From Pyxicephalus adspersus (lineage: Eukaryota > Chordata > Amphibia > Anura > Pyxicephalidae), in NCBI RefSeq assembly GCF_032062135.1, contig NC_092859.1, forward strand, positions 155,055,211 through 155,119,210: a stretch of 64,000 nucleotides of DNA, written 5' to 3'. How positions within the stretch are numbered: position 1 is the stretch's first letter; each line of letters begins with the position of its first letter. Under the pieces are notes generated by a model. That model had not been told where the DNA came from, did not search any database, and saw only the letters and a list, made by a program, of their open reading frames with translations. The position numbers and the translations under genes are program-made. This document shows positions 36,440-49,203 of this stretch, piece by piece.

Positions 36440-38240
36440 CAGAGTTCATCAAGGTAAATCATAAGAACAAATAAGCCATCATCTACCTGTCTCTTCCCCA
36501 ATAATGATACTCACTCACTCCCCAATATTCACCTTTTTCATAGGTTTAGTTCCATTTAAAAAGATTGTCAGCATCATTTAATCCACCATGCTTGTCATAG
36601 ACCTACCCCAGCACAGGAATGGACGGCAAATGAAAAGCAGCACAATGATAGGTTCATGTATCTGTCAATCTACTCTCTACTCCTATCAAAATGCTCCTTT
36701 TAAGCTCTTTGGGCTTTTTCTGAGTCTTGCTGTGGAGAACCGTCAAGAAGAAGACACTAAATCACATTAAGACACAAATAATGATAAATGAATACATTGA
36801 AAACCATAGTATTGTGCATTTTTTCTGAATAGAGTTCAGCTTTAATAGTAAACCTTTACAATCTTTGTACAGTCATCGGGAGGACATAAAAATGATCCAG
36901 GTTCTCCTCTTATGATGAAATATTTTGGCTCTAGCTGGATCTCTGTTGGATATCCTACGAGAAGAGCCAATAAATCTCCTGGCCGTTATACCACGGCCGC
37001 TCCAAAATAAAACCTTCATGCATTGACACATGTGCAAATATTCATGGGATTTAATTTGCAGGTCATTTTATTGTCATGGTATTGTAATGGAAAGTCATGT
37101 TTGAATTTTTTATATACGTTAATGCGTAATGTGTTTGAAAAATATTGTCTAATTAGGGATCCCTGGAATTATTAATGAATATATATGTGTAAATCAAGGA
37201 ATAATAGGGGCCGTGATAAACAAATAGGTAGAGAGATTGATATTCTGGTAAACAATTTATTTTAATATTTATTTTGTGGCTTTTAGTATAAACTTCACCA
37301 TAACACAGTCTCACGCGTTTTCATGGCTTTATTGAACTTTATTGTATGAATATATGTTTGATTGTAAATACAATACTATAGTATGACTATCTTCTGGTCA
37401 CCATATATTTTTTTTAACAAACTCTGAATGATGTCTCTAAGCTCTTTTATTTACTGCTTGTGTCATGCCATGAATGGCAAATTATTTCAGCAAGAATTGG
37501 TCATTTAAAGAAAAACATTCAACACATTTAGATGATTGGATGATTAGATCAAACCTATTTGTGCTACTTATAGCCAGATCACTTGTCAGGCTGGAGCCAA
37601 GCTCAGGGGGGGTACCTGGGTGGAATGGTAAGGTCAACTCTGTATCTTCCTTCCAAATCCCGAGTCTAGAACCCTGAAGCAAACTAACCAAGAGAAACCC
37701 AGAGTTGCCCTCTACTGATTCTGGATAACCTCGGCTTTAAAGGAAGCCATGCTCTATATAGTGCATATAGTGCATATAGTGAACCCATGCTCTTGTCCAG
37801 GACCCACGCCTGCAGTCCTGTACCATAAAAATAAATAAAACATATATACACATATATAGTGATAGGCATGTTGTACAAACCATTGTTCCACTCATTCATG
37901 CAAATCTATCTATATAGTAATAGGCATGTTTGGCAAATGTTATTTAGAGTTCAACAAACAAGTTGCAAACCTAACGGATTCTTACAGATTGCACACAGCA
38001 GTCAACTACCTTTGCCATCAACCAGCCATTGGAAGTAATGATTTCTATGCACAGCGATCTGCTTTCCCATTGGCTGGTAGTTGTCAAAAATGCTACAATT
38101 TCTGGCATACATGGGCCATTCAGAACACAGTCAACAAGGTGAACAACTGACCGCCATATATATTTTTTTATATATTTAACATTTTTTTGCTTATAAATGC
38201 TGTGCCGAAAGCTCTGCCCCATAAAAGCTATGGTTTTCAA
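36440..38240. other. Gene-free stretch
   Basis: AT-rich DNA with minor ATATAC runs (37840-37860). No supported gene or repeat family. Confidence 0.4.
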
Positions 38241-38244
38241 ACAC

Positions 38245-38432
38245 TGGGCATGATTTATGAAGCTCTTCAAGGCTGGAGAGGATACACTTTAATCAGTGAT
38301 CCATTAAACTTTGGATTTCTTAAAAATGTTTTCAATCCAGCACCAGATCCATTCTAGGTTTGCTTGATCACCCAGGTTCACTGATCAAAGTGCGTCCTCT
38401 CCAGCCTTGGAGAGTTTTTATAAATCAGGCCC
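38245..38432. mobile_element. Fold-back MITE, subtype B
   Basis: GGGCATGATTTATGAAGCTC and GGCTGGAGAGGATACACTTT at the left, and AAAGTGCGTCCTCTCCAGCC with TATAAATCAGGCCCA at the right. It is shortened internally on the left arm. Confidence 0.85.
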
Positions 38433-38439
38433 ACTGAGT

Positions 38440-38640
38440 CCAAATTTGTAATTCTCTCCAGGACTGGAGAAGATGAATTATCATAAAAGAACCTGGGTAA
38501 TCCACCAAACTTGAAATGGATTTCTTTGCTATTAGTTGGCAATAATTTCAATTCTGGACAAGGTTTGCTGGATCACTCACGTTCTCACTCATGATAGTCC
38601 ATTTTCTCCAATCCCGGAAAGCTTTAATAAATCAGGCCCA
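38440..38640. mobile_element. Fold-back MITE, subtype A
   Basis: GGACTGGAGAAGATGAATTATC in part at the left, with ATGATAGTCCATTTTCTCC and AATAAATCAGGCCCA at the right. It is separated by only a few bases from the subtype B copy. Confidence 0.85.
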
Positions 38641-38649
38641 TTGCATGGA

Positions 38650-39940
38650 CAATAGCCAAAAAGCCTGAAACATCTGTATGCAGTTTGAAATAGGAATTAT
38701 CTCTATATTAGGCTATCTTTGCCCGATACACCAGAGGTTCTGGATTTGCATCTGGCATTTTAAATATAAAGAGATGATCTGCATAGCTTTTACCACTGTC
38801 CTAAAATGAGGGATAATCCTATTATTTGTGGGATACATGAAACATATGAATACCTTATGTTTGAAGCCGGCTTAAATGTGCTTCTACCTGCTACAGAATA
38901 TGCAATTCTATGCTATCAAATTAAGTAATTATAAGTAATTATAAGTACATGCCTTTCTCAGATCCCCTTTCTGAGTAACCTTTCCAACTTCAGCCTTCAA
39001 CACTAACTCCGTCTTCGGCTGAACAACATTATAAAAAAACTTAGAACATGAACATTTCAATTAGCATCATATTTCATTCTCGGATCTATGTATTTTGACC
39101 TCCATTCCTGTGCGTGTCCCATCTGTGCTTTTTCTGACCATTTGGATTTCATACATTTTTTGGTCCCAGAATTGTACAGAAATAACATTTGATAAACACA
39201 ACTAACAAATAGTTTCTCATTAAAAAACAAAGATGTCTGATCATATAAACAAACTGCTCAAAGAAATGTCCAAAACAAAACAATTTACAAACCAACATAT
39301 TAAGGGGGCTTCATACTTCAGTAATAGATGAAGAAGTGCTCATATCAAGTCATTTAGAGGCACCAAATCTTCCCTTTGTCTCTGTTTTGGTCTGATGTAT
39401 AGATCACTTAAAAAATGAAAAAGACATGGTGTTTTACTACACCAAATTGTCATCCAAACTTTAAAAGCAAGTGGGAGACTTCATTTTAGGCATATTGGTC
39501 ATTACACCAGGTAGGGTTTAAAGGTATTCAAGAACTTGGTTGGCCATTCTCTTTGGAAAATTGTGTGTAGGGGCCCCATCTTTTTCAAATATTAATACCC
39601 CCCTCTCCAAACCACACACTTGTAGCATACATTCACCACTCCCCCATTGTTAAATATTTAAAAATAATGAATTTAGGTAAAAGAAAGTATTTGATAAAGT
39701 AAGGTATTGGGGCTTCAGTTTTGGCACAGTACAGAGAAAAAGTACAGAGAAAAAGATTTGGGTTGGATATTTTAGATCACTGAAAAATAGATTTTTTAAA
39801 AACTAGATGTGAACACATTTCCACCTTCCACCTCTCTCTTTCTCCTTCTACCATCAAATATCATCTTTCACTTTCTATTAGAAAGTAAAAAGATGCCTAG
39901 AGTTTTGTATATAATGGATGGATTAGAAGGAGGTGAAATG
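38650..39940. other. Gene-free stretch
   Basis: No gene or repeat family recognised. Confidence 0.4.
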
Positions 39941-41214
39941 TACGAGGGGGTGCTGAGAAGTTCCTGGCTTTGCTCAGAAAGAAGAGAGCCAGAGTTATGA
40001 AAATACACATTTATTCAATATATTCTTCCCTGAGACTGATGCACTTGGTACAGGGTAGTTGCAGCTTTTCTGAGCCGTTCAAATAAAAGTCCTTTGGTTG
40101 GGCTGCAAACCAGCTCTCAGCAGCATCTTTGATGTCAGAAATGTCCTCAAAATGTTGCCCCTTCAGGTGTTTCTTCAAATTTGGGAACTGATAATAGTCC
40201 GAAGGGGCCAGGTCGGGTATGTAGGGGGGGGGGGATGGTGGACCAATTGGAAACCCAGGGTGTTCAATTTGGCACCCACAATGTTGGACGTGTGTGCAGG
40301 TGCATTGTCTTGCAAAAAAAGGATTCCTTTGGTCAACTTTCCACAGCGTTTCGTCTTAATTGCCTCCTTCAGCTGGTCCAGGAGGTTAGCATAATACTGT
40401 CCAGTGATACTACAGCCCTGAGGTAGGTAGTCCACCAACAGAATACCGTCTTTGTCCCAGAAAACGGACGCCAACTTCTTTGGCGGTGGGTCCCCGCTGT
40501 GGCGCCATTCCTTTTACTGTTCCTTGGTTTCAAGATCATAGATGTGGCGCCAGGTTTCATCCGCAGTCACTAACCTAGCCAAAAAGTCCTGTGCAGCTTT
40601 AAAATGGGCCAAAACGGCTTTGGATGCTTCAACTCATTCCTTCTTCTGATCATTGTTCAAACATTTCGGCACCCACTATGCCGAAAGCTTGCGCATGTCT
40701 AGGATAGTGGTGATACCAAACCCAACACACTCCCGCGAGATGTCAAGTATCTGGGCTATCCTTTTTGTGGATATTCACCATTCCTCAATATTCAGCTCAT
40801 GGACAGCATCGCAGGTTGCTGGGTCAGTTGAGGTTGGGGGGGGGGTGCCCCCTGCGGGGCTCATCTTCAATGGTGAAATGCCCAGTTTTGAAGCAAGATA
40901 TCCAGGTTTTGACAGTGTAGGAAGGACACTTCTCCCCCAGTGTTTGTGACATCTCAGTGTGAATGTCCTTTGCTGACTTTCTCTGGAGAAACAAAAACTT
41001 CATGATGGCCCGTAACTCCAACGACATGAAACTTGCTTGTACCTCTGCCATCACAGCTTCTCAGTAAAAGAAAATCAGTTTTAAGAATTGCAAAGACCTG
41101 ATATTTGTACAGTTACATACTAAGATATTAGGCTGTCATATACCCCCACACTCATTTTTCTATTTAATCTGGAAGGGGGCAAAGCCAGGAACCTCTCAGC
41201 ACCCCCTTCTATAA
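39941..41214 (-). mobile_element. Tc1/mariner-superfamily element (mariner), inactive
   Basis: Terminal inverted repeats: GGGGGTGCTGAGAAGTTCCT at the left and, inverted, GGGGGTGCTGAGAGGTTCCT at the right, continuing into CTGGCTTTG on both sides. Flanking TA is present on both sides. The length of about 1.27 kb and one minus-strand transposase reading of about 346 codons fit a full-length mariner. The reading is broken (see the transposase entry). Confidence 0.95.
40011..41051 (-). pseudogene. Mariner transposase pseudogene
   Basis: A transposase cuts and reinserts its element at TA sites. The N-terminus (40824-41051) has the helix-turn-helix region with AIMKFLFLQRKSAKDIH and ending EPRRGHPP. 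The central catalytic part has TADETW (first Asp, near 40563) and QDNAPAHTS (second Asp) downstream of ASVFWDKDGILLVDYL. A homopolymer run of about ten G on the + strand (near 40227-40237) shifts the frame just before the third catalytic Asp, which appears in the next frame as PDLAPSDY. The C-terminus then continues to a stop at 40011-40013. Further disruption lies between the N-terminal and central parts (G run near 40840 and in-frame stops). It is not functional as read. Confidence 0.9.
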
Positions 41215-42138
41215 GGGAAGCCCAAAGACCAGAGTAATATTCTGGCTGAAGAGATTCAGAGTATAAATCTTCGTCTGGTATTCTAGCTATGGGTCAGGAT
41301 ACATGATAGTCCAGGGAAACAGACAATTACCATGTCAGCACACACCACGAAACTAATCAGTAATCAACTGAGGCCATAATAAATGTGAGAAAAATTTGAT
41401 TTTTCATTTTCGTGTTGATGGGTCCTCTGAAATATGAAATCCCAGTTAAAATGGTTAACCCACCTTATGGGGGTCCCATGATCACTGTGGTGAGAGGAGA
41501 GAAAGGCGATGTTTTTGTTTCGAGATGAAACTGCGCCAAGTGAAGAAAAAAGAGGCCAGATCACAACAACACCCTGTGAAAACGTCTTTGTTCACATGAG
41601 AAATCCATCTATCGTCATTAAATCAGAAGACAGTTTCTTGCACACACTGCAATGTGTGGGTCCTGAGGGGTTACAATGTGAACTAGCGCAAGGGGAAAGC
41701 AACCCGTTATCACCAGCACTACAACGTACCATTCCACTCTTTCATTGCTGGTGATGGTGGAACAGCCCATTAAACACAACTGGTGAGCATGTTACCATCA
41801 TTTTATTTCTTAATCGCGGGGATCACAGCCATCTGTCATCACCATCATAAATGGTTTATCCTACATCAGCCCACAATAGTGCGTTGGACACAAGGCAGAA
41901 TCACTTGCAGGCACCAATGTGTGTTTCTAAAGCTGACATGACTGGCAGAAACCACAAACTAGAAATGATATATGCCTTATCAAAAGGGAATTAACACTTA
42001 TATGTTATCCAAAAAAAACTTGAATGAAATTGGCAAATTTACTTTACCTTAAATTGATTTTTCTTACTACTCAGAAAGAATCATTAAAAGCTGAACGTTG
42101 GGTTTAGCAAAAGCCTTCCTTTGCAATTGGCTTCATAC

Positions 42139-42260
42139 TCTCCTAGATTGTAAGCTCTTCGGGGCAGGGACCTCTCCTCCTCCTATGTCACTGTCTGTCT
42201 CTGTCATTTGCAACCCCTATTTAATACAGCGCTGTGTAATATGTTGGCACTATAAAAATC
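42139..42260 (+). mobile_element. L2-clade LINE 3' tail
   Basis: TAGATTGTAAGCTCTTCGGG, then CATTTGCAACCCCTATTTAA and CAGCGCTGTGTAATATGTTG, matching the tails at 15053 and 62870. Only the 3' UTR survives. Confidence 0.75.
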
Positions 42261-42410
42261 CTGCCAGGGTTAAATGCTCATTCACGTCTAGGGGTGATTT
42301 AAATAGTACTTTACTTAACTTATCCCATGATCCTCCCAGGATTTGCCTCCATGCAACTAAATCCCTGCAGCTTGATTGAAAACCTAATTCTGGAGTAGCA
42401 GTCACAGATG

Positions 42411-42683
42411 CAATGTTTCTCAACCTTTTTAACATGGGGGAAACCTTTGATGAAACTATTAAGTCTTCCAGGAACCCCTTTTGTATTCATAGCTCACAGT
42501 ACATTAGTGTTATGGTCAGTAGGATAAATACCCCTGATATTGTTGGCCAATGGGAATAATGTCACCCTTATAGAAAGTCAAAAAGAACATTGGTGTCACA
42601 TAAACTGGCCCAAGAGTCAAAAACTGCTCATTGTTCAAGAAACCCCCAGCAACCTCTGGAGGAACCCTGGTTGAAAAACACTA
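42411..42683 (+). mobile_element. hAT-type non-autonomous element
   Basis: CAATGTTTCTCAACCTTTTT at the left and CCTGGTTGAAAAACACTA at the right, with all family core blocks between. No clear 8-bp duplication remains. Confidence 0.82.
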
Positions 42684-43024
42684 CAATCATATCATCCTTT
42701 ACAATGCAGGACCAACAGATCCTCATTGTAGGTGGAAGGTAAAGAGGACCTTCCCCACAAAATAGAGTATGGAAAGAAGAGGAACGCATCAGTGAAGGAG
42801 TGAAGTAATTTGGCAATTGGGGGCTAGCTTTTTCCCCAAACCTAGGGGTTACATATAACTAACTCTGGACTTTCCAAAGTCTTTATACTAAGCATTTCCT
42901 GCATAGATCTTCTTCTTCTGATTTTTTCTTGGTAGGGGGTGGTTCTGGTTAGAGCTAAAGTCCTCTCTCCATCATTATATTGAAAGAAAAAGTGCAGGCC
43001 CAAGAGATCCAGCACTTACGCTAT

Positions 43025-43166
43025 GGGCCTGATTTATTAAGACCGGAGAAGATAGATTATCATGGGTGATCTAGCAAACCTGGAATGGTTTTCATAAAAT
43101 CATTTCCAATTATTTGGTAAATGTTTTCAATCCTTACCCAAATCAATTCTAGGTTTGTTGGATCAT
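43025..43166. mobile_element. Fold-back MITE, truncated by microsatellite
   Basis: GGGCCTGATTTATTAAGACC and GGAGAAGATAGATTATCATG at the left. The right arm stops at GTTGGATCA, where an AT/AC stretch begins. Confidence 0.75.
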
Positions 43167-43169
43167 ATA

Positions 43170-44985
43170 TATATATACACACATCTTCAGTGAAAAAAAT
43201 TCAGCAGTCACTAAGATTATTAAATACTCAAACAATAGGAAGGTCAAAATGCAGTAAATTAAAGGTCTCCTTATAAATATACAAATAATTCAAAGTATAA
43301 TACAATTTTAATAAAATCAGAACACTTGAAACCAATATAACTCTGATATTTTAGGAGTATTAGTACTATTGTAATTGTTTCTAGGTATATGTAGTTGCAG
43401 ACCTTGATGCCGATAGATAGCAATGCTATGTCTGCAGAATTCAATGAACCAGGCCCCAACACAAATAGGAGGATAGCATGGTAACATCAGAGAAGTCCCC
43501 ATTTTAGTAGTATGCGTCCTGGATATATTAAATAGTCCTATTCGCATTGTTCTCGGATATATGGGGTTACACCTACAAAAGGTAAAAAATCTGACGTGTG
43601 GCATTTTCATGTTTGCACAGTTCTTGTAATTTGGAAAGATCCTCATGTTCAGTTCCTCTGCTAAGCCAAAAGAAAATTAATTCTGAATTAGTCTAAAAAC
43701 AAGCATGCCATTGTAAAACAACCGATATCTTTGGATTTGTTGATAACAGACTAGCAATAGTTTAACTGTTTGTACTTTTATTTCATACAAAAACATTTGC
43801 CAAATTATGTTATTTCACATTAAAACAATGTGCAACTGCAAAAACATCAGGATCCCTGGCAGTTGCATGTTTTGCTACAGCTTGCTTACAGAGGTCAATT
43901 CATCCTTCAGAAAAACAAATATTTTTGATATTTTTGGAATCCATTGTGCAAATGTGCAACACATTACTCCGTGACCAAACTTAAAAAAACATAGTCAACT
44001 TGAATCAAGTAGTCAACCACAGAGCATTGTGGAAGATTGCATAGTTTTTTATGTAGTTAGCTACATAGCAGAATGCCAGAGGTTCCAAGAAGTAAGAGAT
44101 GAAATCCCAACATCCCAAGTCAAAGTCTGATAATAATAAAAGAGTAATAATAAGAAGAAACTCCAAGAAGTTAGATTCAGAGAGGTGAAGTACAAATGAG
44201 CCGAAAATCTGGAAGTTTGGGATGCTTGTCCAGCCCGGATCTATCAGCTCCCATACCCGTCAGTATTTCAGAAAGCCACCTTGTACTACAGACCAAGCAG
44301 TGACACCAGAAACAGCCAAGACAGAAACAAGTAAAAATATTGCACAATCTCACACTGCAAGAGTTACATGCTTTTTTATCTAGAATACAATGAAAAGGAA
44401 GTTTTTCTTTGCTTTATCACTTGCTTCCTACAGCTTTCTCCAATTTGTAGGAACAGTCTCCTGAAGCTTCTTCTCTTTGCCACCTCTTTGGTTGGAAGCA
44501 CTCAGACATTGTCACATACAATGCAGGACACCTTGGACCCATCCAAAATCGAGAGAAAAAAATAGAAAGTGAATGGTGAAAAAAACAAAACTCGGAAGAA
44601 CTAGTTAGTTGGGCTTTCAGGCCAACACTGTCCAGTCTGCCCACTGATAGAACTTTGCAACTATTGCCGGTCAGAACACCATTTTTTACTGAGTTATAAA
44701 TGGTGTGATATCTTTGTGAACTAAGCTCTGTGTATGTAATCCTATTTATATCAGAACTAGTATCAGTTCCCTGTTCTTAAATATAATCAGAGGGAACACG
44801 GTGTTGATGGAGAGTGGACCCATTTGGTTCTTTCCAAAGTGAGAGCAGCTTTGTATTCAATGACTAGACAACCAGGAGTCACAGTGAACTCTATACAAAT
44901 GGTAATATTAGAAGGGTGAAAGGTGCTCTTTCTCTTTAAATGTTCAATCTTTATAATAATACTAACCAACACCAAATATCCCAAG
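43170..44985. other. Gene-free stretch
   Basis: No supported gene. Open frames such as 43317-43646 (minus) and 44368-44565 (plus) have no recognisable domain. Confidence 0.4.
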
Positions 44986-44987
44986 AG

Positions 44988-44989
<2 letters not shown>

Positions 44990-45024
<35 letters not shown>
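44990..45024. repeat. (AT)n microsatellite
   Basis: Uninterrupted AT dinucleotides. Confidence 0.95.
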
Positions 45025-45027
<3 letters not shown>

Positions 45028-46084
45028 AAACAGAGATCAGATAACAGATCAACTCATTTTTGATCAATTTCTTTTAAATACTATTTTTTAAAAAGCATTG
45101 TTTTTTTAGTGATTGAACTCTGGGCCATAGTTAGCCTATATTGATGGCCAAATGTTTTTTGTTTCAATTGAGTAATTGATCATCACATTTTCAACCAAGA
45201 TTAACAATTTTAAAAATGCTGTTGAAAACTACTTCCGAGCACCATTTTCATTTGTTGGTGATCTTCTAAAAGTGCTGATCTTACTGAAAAGGGCCATGAA
45301 TTAAAATTGGCTATTATTCATACAATAATGCTAATTTTTTACTGGGAACAGCCTGTTCATCCCTTTAAAAAATGGCCCCAAATTTTTGCCATTTGAACTA
45401 AATAGAACATTTATCAACATCTGAAATTTATCAATCTCAATTATGTAATTTTTTCTTTTTGCAAAACAAAATTTCAAAGACATTTTATCAGACTTCCATG
45501 TTTCTGAAATCTCACAAAGAGAGCCTATAAAATCTTATTTTATGGTGCAGTGCCGGCTTGCTTTCAGGAACTGTCCAACAGGGATTCCTCTGAAGAGACA
45601 AGAAAAATTGTGTCTCTCCCAATGTAAAGGAGTAATAACGGGCAATGAATTTATTTCAGTTTTGTCTGTAAATTGCCCCTCCTTTCTTTAAAATAGCAAA
45701 AATTCCTGGTATGAAATGCGTGGCATTTTTTTTTTCTTTTTTTGTATTTAGAATAGATACAATGGGACTGATTTGATTAAGTTCAAATGTTCACAAAAAA
45801 GGGTGTAGCAATTCACTTCCATTATCCAATCATGTGCAGCAGAAATAAATTAGCAGGAATTTGCTTTTCGTGATGGGATAATTGATGAGAATCATCATTC
45901 TTATTTATATTAAACATTGTTAGCTCCTTTATTAAATCAGCCTCGGTCTTTATAATAAGGTTAGTTAATCTTACTATAGCATGAATACGCCTATGTATCC
46001 AATCCAAAAGGTTTCTATCAAGACAAAATTCAAACACATGAAAAGAAAAGAGTTGTTATACTTTATTTATATATTATAATAATA

Positions 46085-46088
<4 letters not shown>

Positions 46089-46117
<29 letters not shown>
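46089..46117. repeat. (AT)n microsatellite
   Basis: AT dinucleotides in an AT-rich context. Confidence 0.9.
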
Positions 46118-46121
<4 letters not shown>

Positions 46122-46139
46122 AACAATCCAAAATTTTAG

Positions 46140-46600
46140 TGAATTGGAGTGAAGTCCTCCAAATGCAGCTGTTATGGGTCGCCCGCTGGCAGGTGACAAG
46201 GAATTACCTTAGGTGCAGAATCTAAGTAGCTCCTGCAAGAAGTAATTGGCCTGTGATCCTAATGGTCACCAGACAAATTTGCTGCTAGGAGGTCACTAGA
46301 CAGCAGCCCCCGGGCTCTCCTCAATAGGGATGACAGGGATCAAATAGTTTCAATGTACAGCTGTAAGGCAGGAACACAGCAAGCCAAGAGGGAGGCTGAG
46401 GTCAGGACAGGCAGAGATCACAGGCAAAGTAAAGTCAAATCCAGAATAACAGAATTTACACCTGCAGAATAACAGATATCGTGCTGAGGATCCAGCAATC
46501 GGAGCCTGGAACGAAGGAGGTTTATATAGGGCTAGCAGCCAATAAAAGAACAGAATTGAATCCAGGAACCAATCTTCCCCCTGGCTGCAGCACATTCTCT
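46140..46600 (-). mobile_element. LTR-like interspersed repeat, degraded
   Basis: GC-richer block with a style like 50815-51556: AGGCAGGAACACAGC, GAGGTCAGGACAGGCAG, and a tail with CAGCCAATAAAAGAACAG. It is probably a solo LTR or related repeat read on the minus strand. Class uncertain; boundaries approximate. Confidence 0.4.
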
Positions 46601-46657
46601 AAATTCCGCTTCAGCTGTGCAGCCTCGGTGTTTGTGCTGGGGATGCCATGAAAGATG

Positions 46658-46969
46658 GGCAGCATGGTGGTTCAGAGGTAGCACTCTTGACTTTGCAACA
46701 CTAGGTCCCAGGTTTAAATCTCAGCCAGGACACTATCTGCATGGAGTTTGCAGGTTCTCACCGTGTCTGCGTGGGCTTCCTCCCACATCCCAAAAACATG
46801 CAGTTAGGTTAATTGGCTTCCCCCTAAAATTGGCCTTAGACTGTATATATGACTATGGTAGGGACATTAGATTGTGAGCTCCTTTGAGGGACAGTTAGTG
46901 ACACAACTATAGACTTTGTACAGCACTGCATAAAATGACGGAGCTATATAAATACTGTGTAATAATAAT
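46658..46969 (+). mobile_element. tRNA-derived SINE, full length
   Basis: The head resembles a tRNA gene: an A-box-like GTGGTTCAGAGGTAGCAC and a B-box-like GGTTTAAATCTC (46711-46722). The middle has TGCGTGGGCTTCCTCCCACA and AACATGCAGTTAGGTTAATTG; the tail has GACATTAGATTGTGAGCTCC and GAGCTATATAAATACTG, ending in TAATAATAA. The tail is shared with the L2 LINE in this window. It would be transcribed by RNA polymerase III and mobilised by the LINE. Confidence 0.8.
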
Positions 46970-47262
46970 GGAAACATAGAGTGATAAGAGCATCTTTCTA
47001 TCAAGAAGTGGGAACAGTTTTGTTCTGCTCCTAAAATTTAAACAGAGTTGTCACTCTCAAAAAAGAATAAACCAAAATGTGTCTCTTAGAGACAAAGGTT
47101 TTTCCTTCTGATGAAGCACTCCAGTGTAAAATGCAGCAAGGGCTTATTATGGATGCATTTAACCCTTTGTGCATTTATTTTTTAATAGAGCAATGCCAAG
47201 GTCTGGCTTTTTAGTTTTGCTCATATCCATACTATGTGTGCATCTGGGCCCAGCATGATCTA

Positions 47263-47438
47263 GATCACCAATGATCTGTAAGAGTGACATTCTTCTCAAT
47301 GGCCACCAATGTAAGAGGAATTCTTCCCACTGACCACCATACTAATATACTGTGAGATGTGGATAAAGTAATTACAGCCGGGGTTCCCTGAAGACCTGAA
47401 ATGTACTTTCACATTAAAAAGTTGAGAAAAGCTGATCT
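47263..47438 (-). mobile_element. hAT-type MITE fragment
   Basis: GGCCACCAATGTAAGAGGAA, TTCTTCCCACTGACCACCAT and GGGGTTCCCTGAAGACCTGA, ending AAAAAGTTGAGAAAAGCTG. The far end is missing. Confidence 0.75.
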
Positions 47439-48376
47439 ACAATGCAGTTGTGTGACTTTTGATTCATAATATTATGAACACAGGACTTTAACTTCACAAT
47501 AGTCATCCCAAAACAGGTATTGACTTTAAGGAACCTCCATGGCGCTATGCCCCTTTCCACTTGGGTCTGTTATGCATGGTTTTTATCTTTGTGCTTTGAT
47601 GCTAGCAAATATTGGACGCATTCTACTTCCCAATATTTAGAGCATGCCCTATGAAACTTTCTCAGGGATTCAAAGACCAACACCTGCCTTAAATTAGCAA
47701 CTCTGTGATTCAGAGTTTAATGTGAAAGAAATTCTCATGTCTGTTTGGAGCAGATTGCTCAGTTACGGATGTGCCAGTCCCAGTTTTCGACTTGCAATTC
47801 ATAACGAAGATTGTTTCTTTTGTTTTTTTCTTGTAAGACTTGTTTTTTTCTCTAATCTCTATCCCAACATGTAAGCAGCATTTAACATAAAAATGCTGAT
47901 AGGTTATGGGAAATCTCTTGGGGAAGTGTAATGTATCAAACATTAAAGAAGTATAAAATTTTAATAGCCACACTAAATCACTCTTGTCATTCTTAAGCAG
48001 TAATGGGTAACATGTGCGGAGATTTAAAGGCACATTAAAAGTGTTTAAACAGGTAAGTATTAGAGGAGCCTAAGAAGTAACATTGATTTTATTTAACAAA
48101 GTGATAATCTAGCTATAGGAAATCATAAATGTTAGATGTACCTGGGTTTTGGAAACATTCAATTATTGTAACTTGTTTTTCTTTTGCAGTTAACATTTTC
48201 TTTTTACTTGAAATAGGAGTACAGAATAATAACCATATAAAGGTAGTATTTCTTTTTTTCATGTAGTGCCAAAAAAATACTTCGGAACTTCGGTCTAATA
48301 AAAGAGAACAGTAAAAACTGGGAGAAACTAAAGTACACTGATCAATCAAAACTTTAAAACCATTGACATTTCATAG

Positions 48377-48638
48377 CAGCATTTCTCAACAATTTTACAC
48401 GGGGAACACCTAAAATAACTTTCAGGTCTTCAGAGAACCCCTGCTATAGTTAGTATATCCACAGCTTACATCAGTATGGTGGCCAGTAGGAGATTGCTTC
48501 TTGCATTGGGAAGAATGTCAAACTTACAGATACCCAAAAAGAGAATTGGTGTCCGATAAACTGACCTGAGAGGTGCAAACTGCTCATTGCTCAAGGGACC
48601 AGTGGCAACTTCTGGAGGATCCTGGTGGAGAAACACTG
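48377..48638 (+). mobile_element. hAT-type non-autonomous element
   Basis: CAGCATTTCTCAACAATTTT at the left, GGTGGAGAAACACTG at the right, full family core between. The flanking 8-mers (TTTCATAG and ATTTAAAC) do not match. Confidence 0.82.
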
Positions 48639-49062
48639 ATTTAAACACAAAACCACCTCTATTCCCATTGTCAGAAATGGATGTGCAGACTTACAAACCA
48701 CCATTTACAGATAGAGGGATTCATAACTGCAGGGGTCCTTAAGCTATATACTTCTTCAGTGTTCTTCTTCAATTATTCTCTTTTATACTATTTTGGCTTC
48801 TTCCTTAATTTTATACTTGCTATCCAAGTAATAGTTCTTATTGGCATTCATACCTCATTAGAATTGTACTGCTTATTTTTAGCTAGTACCAGGCTTCACA
48901 TGAACAATACGCATTGTTATAAGCTGAGCTGCCAAATGACGATCTGACTTTGTACAACCAATTCCTGTAATGATGTTTCCTAAAATTGAATCTGTTATCT
49001 GTTTAAAGATTGGGCATAAGCTGTGTTCTTTTTTGAACTTTCTGTGCTTTGAGCCCTATTAT

Positions 49063-49203
49063 CATTATTATTATTATTATTATTATTATTAATATTATTA
49101 AACAGGATTTATATAGCACCAACATCTTACGCAGCGCTGTACATTAAATACGGGTTGCAATTGACAGACTAATACAGACAGTGATACAGGAGGAGAGGAC
49201 CTT
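49063..49203 (-). mobile_element. L2-clade LINE 3' tail with ATT microsatellite
   Basis: On the minus strand: CTGTATTAGTCTGTCAATTG, CAACCCGTATTTAATGTACA and GCGCTGCGTAAGATGTTGG, ending in TATATAAATCC and a run of AAT units (49063-49098). Confidence 0.7.

Noticed and set aside
46658..46730. A tRNA gene
   Set aside because: The A/B-box-like blocks are degraded and are the head of a SINE with a full SINE body and tail; no cloverleaf is evident.
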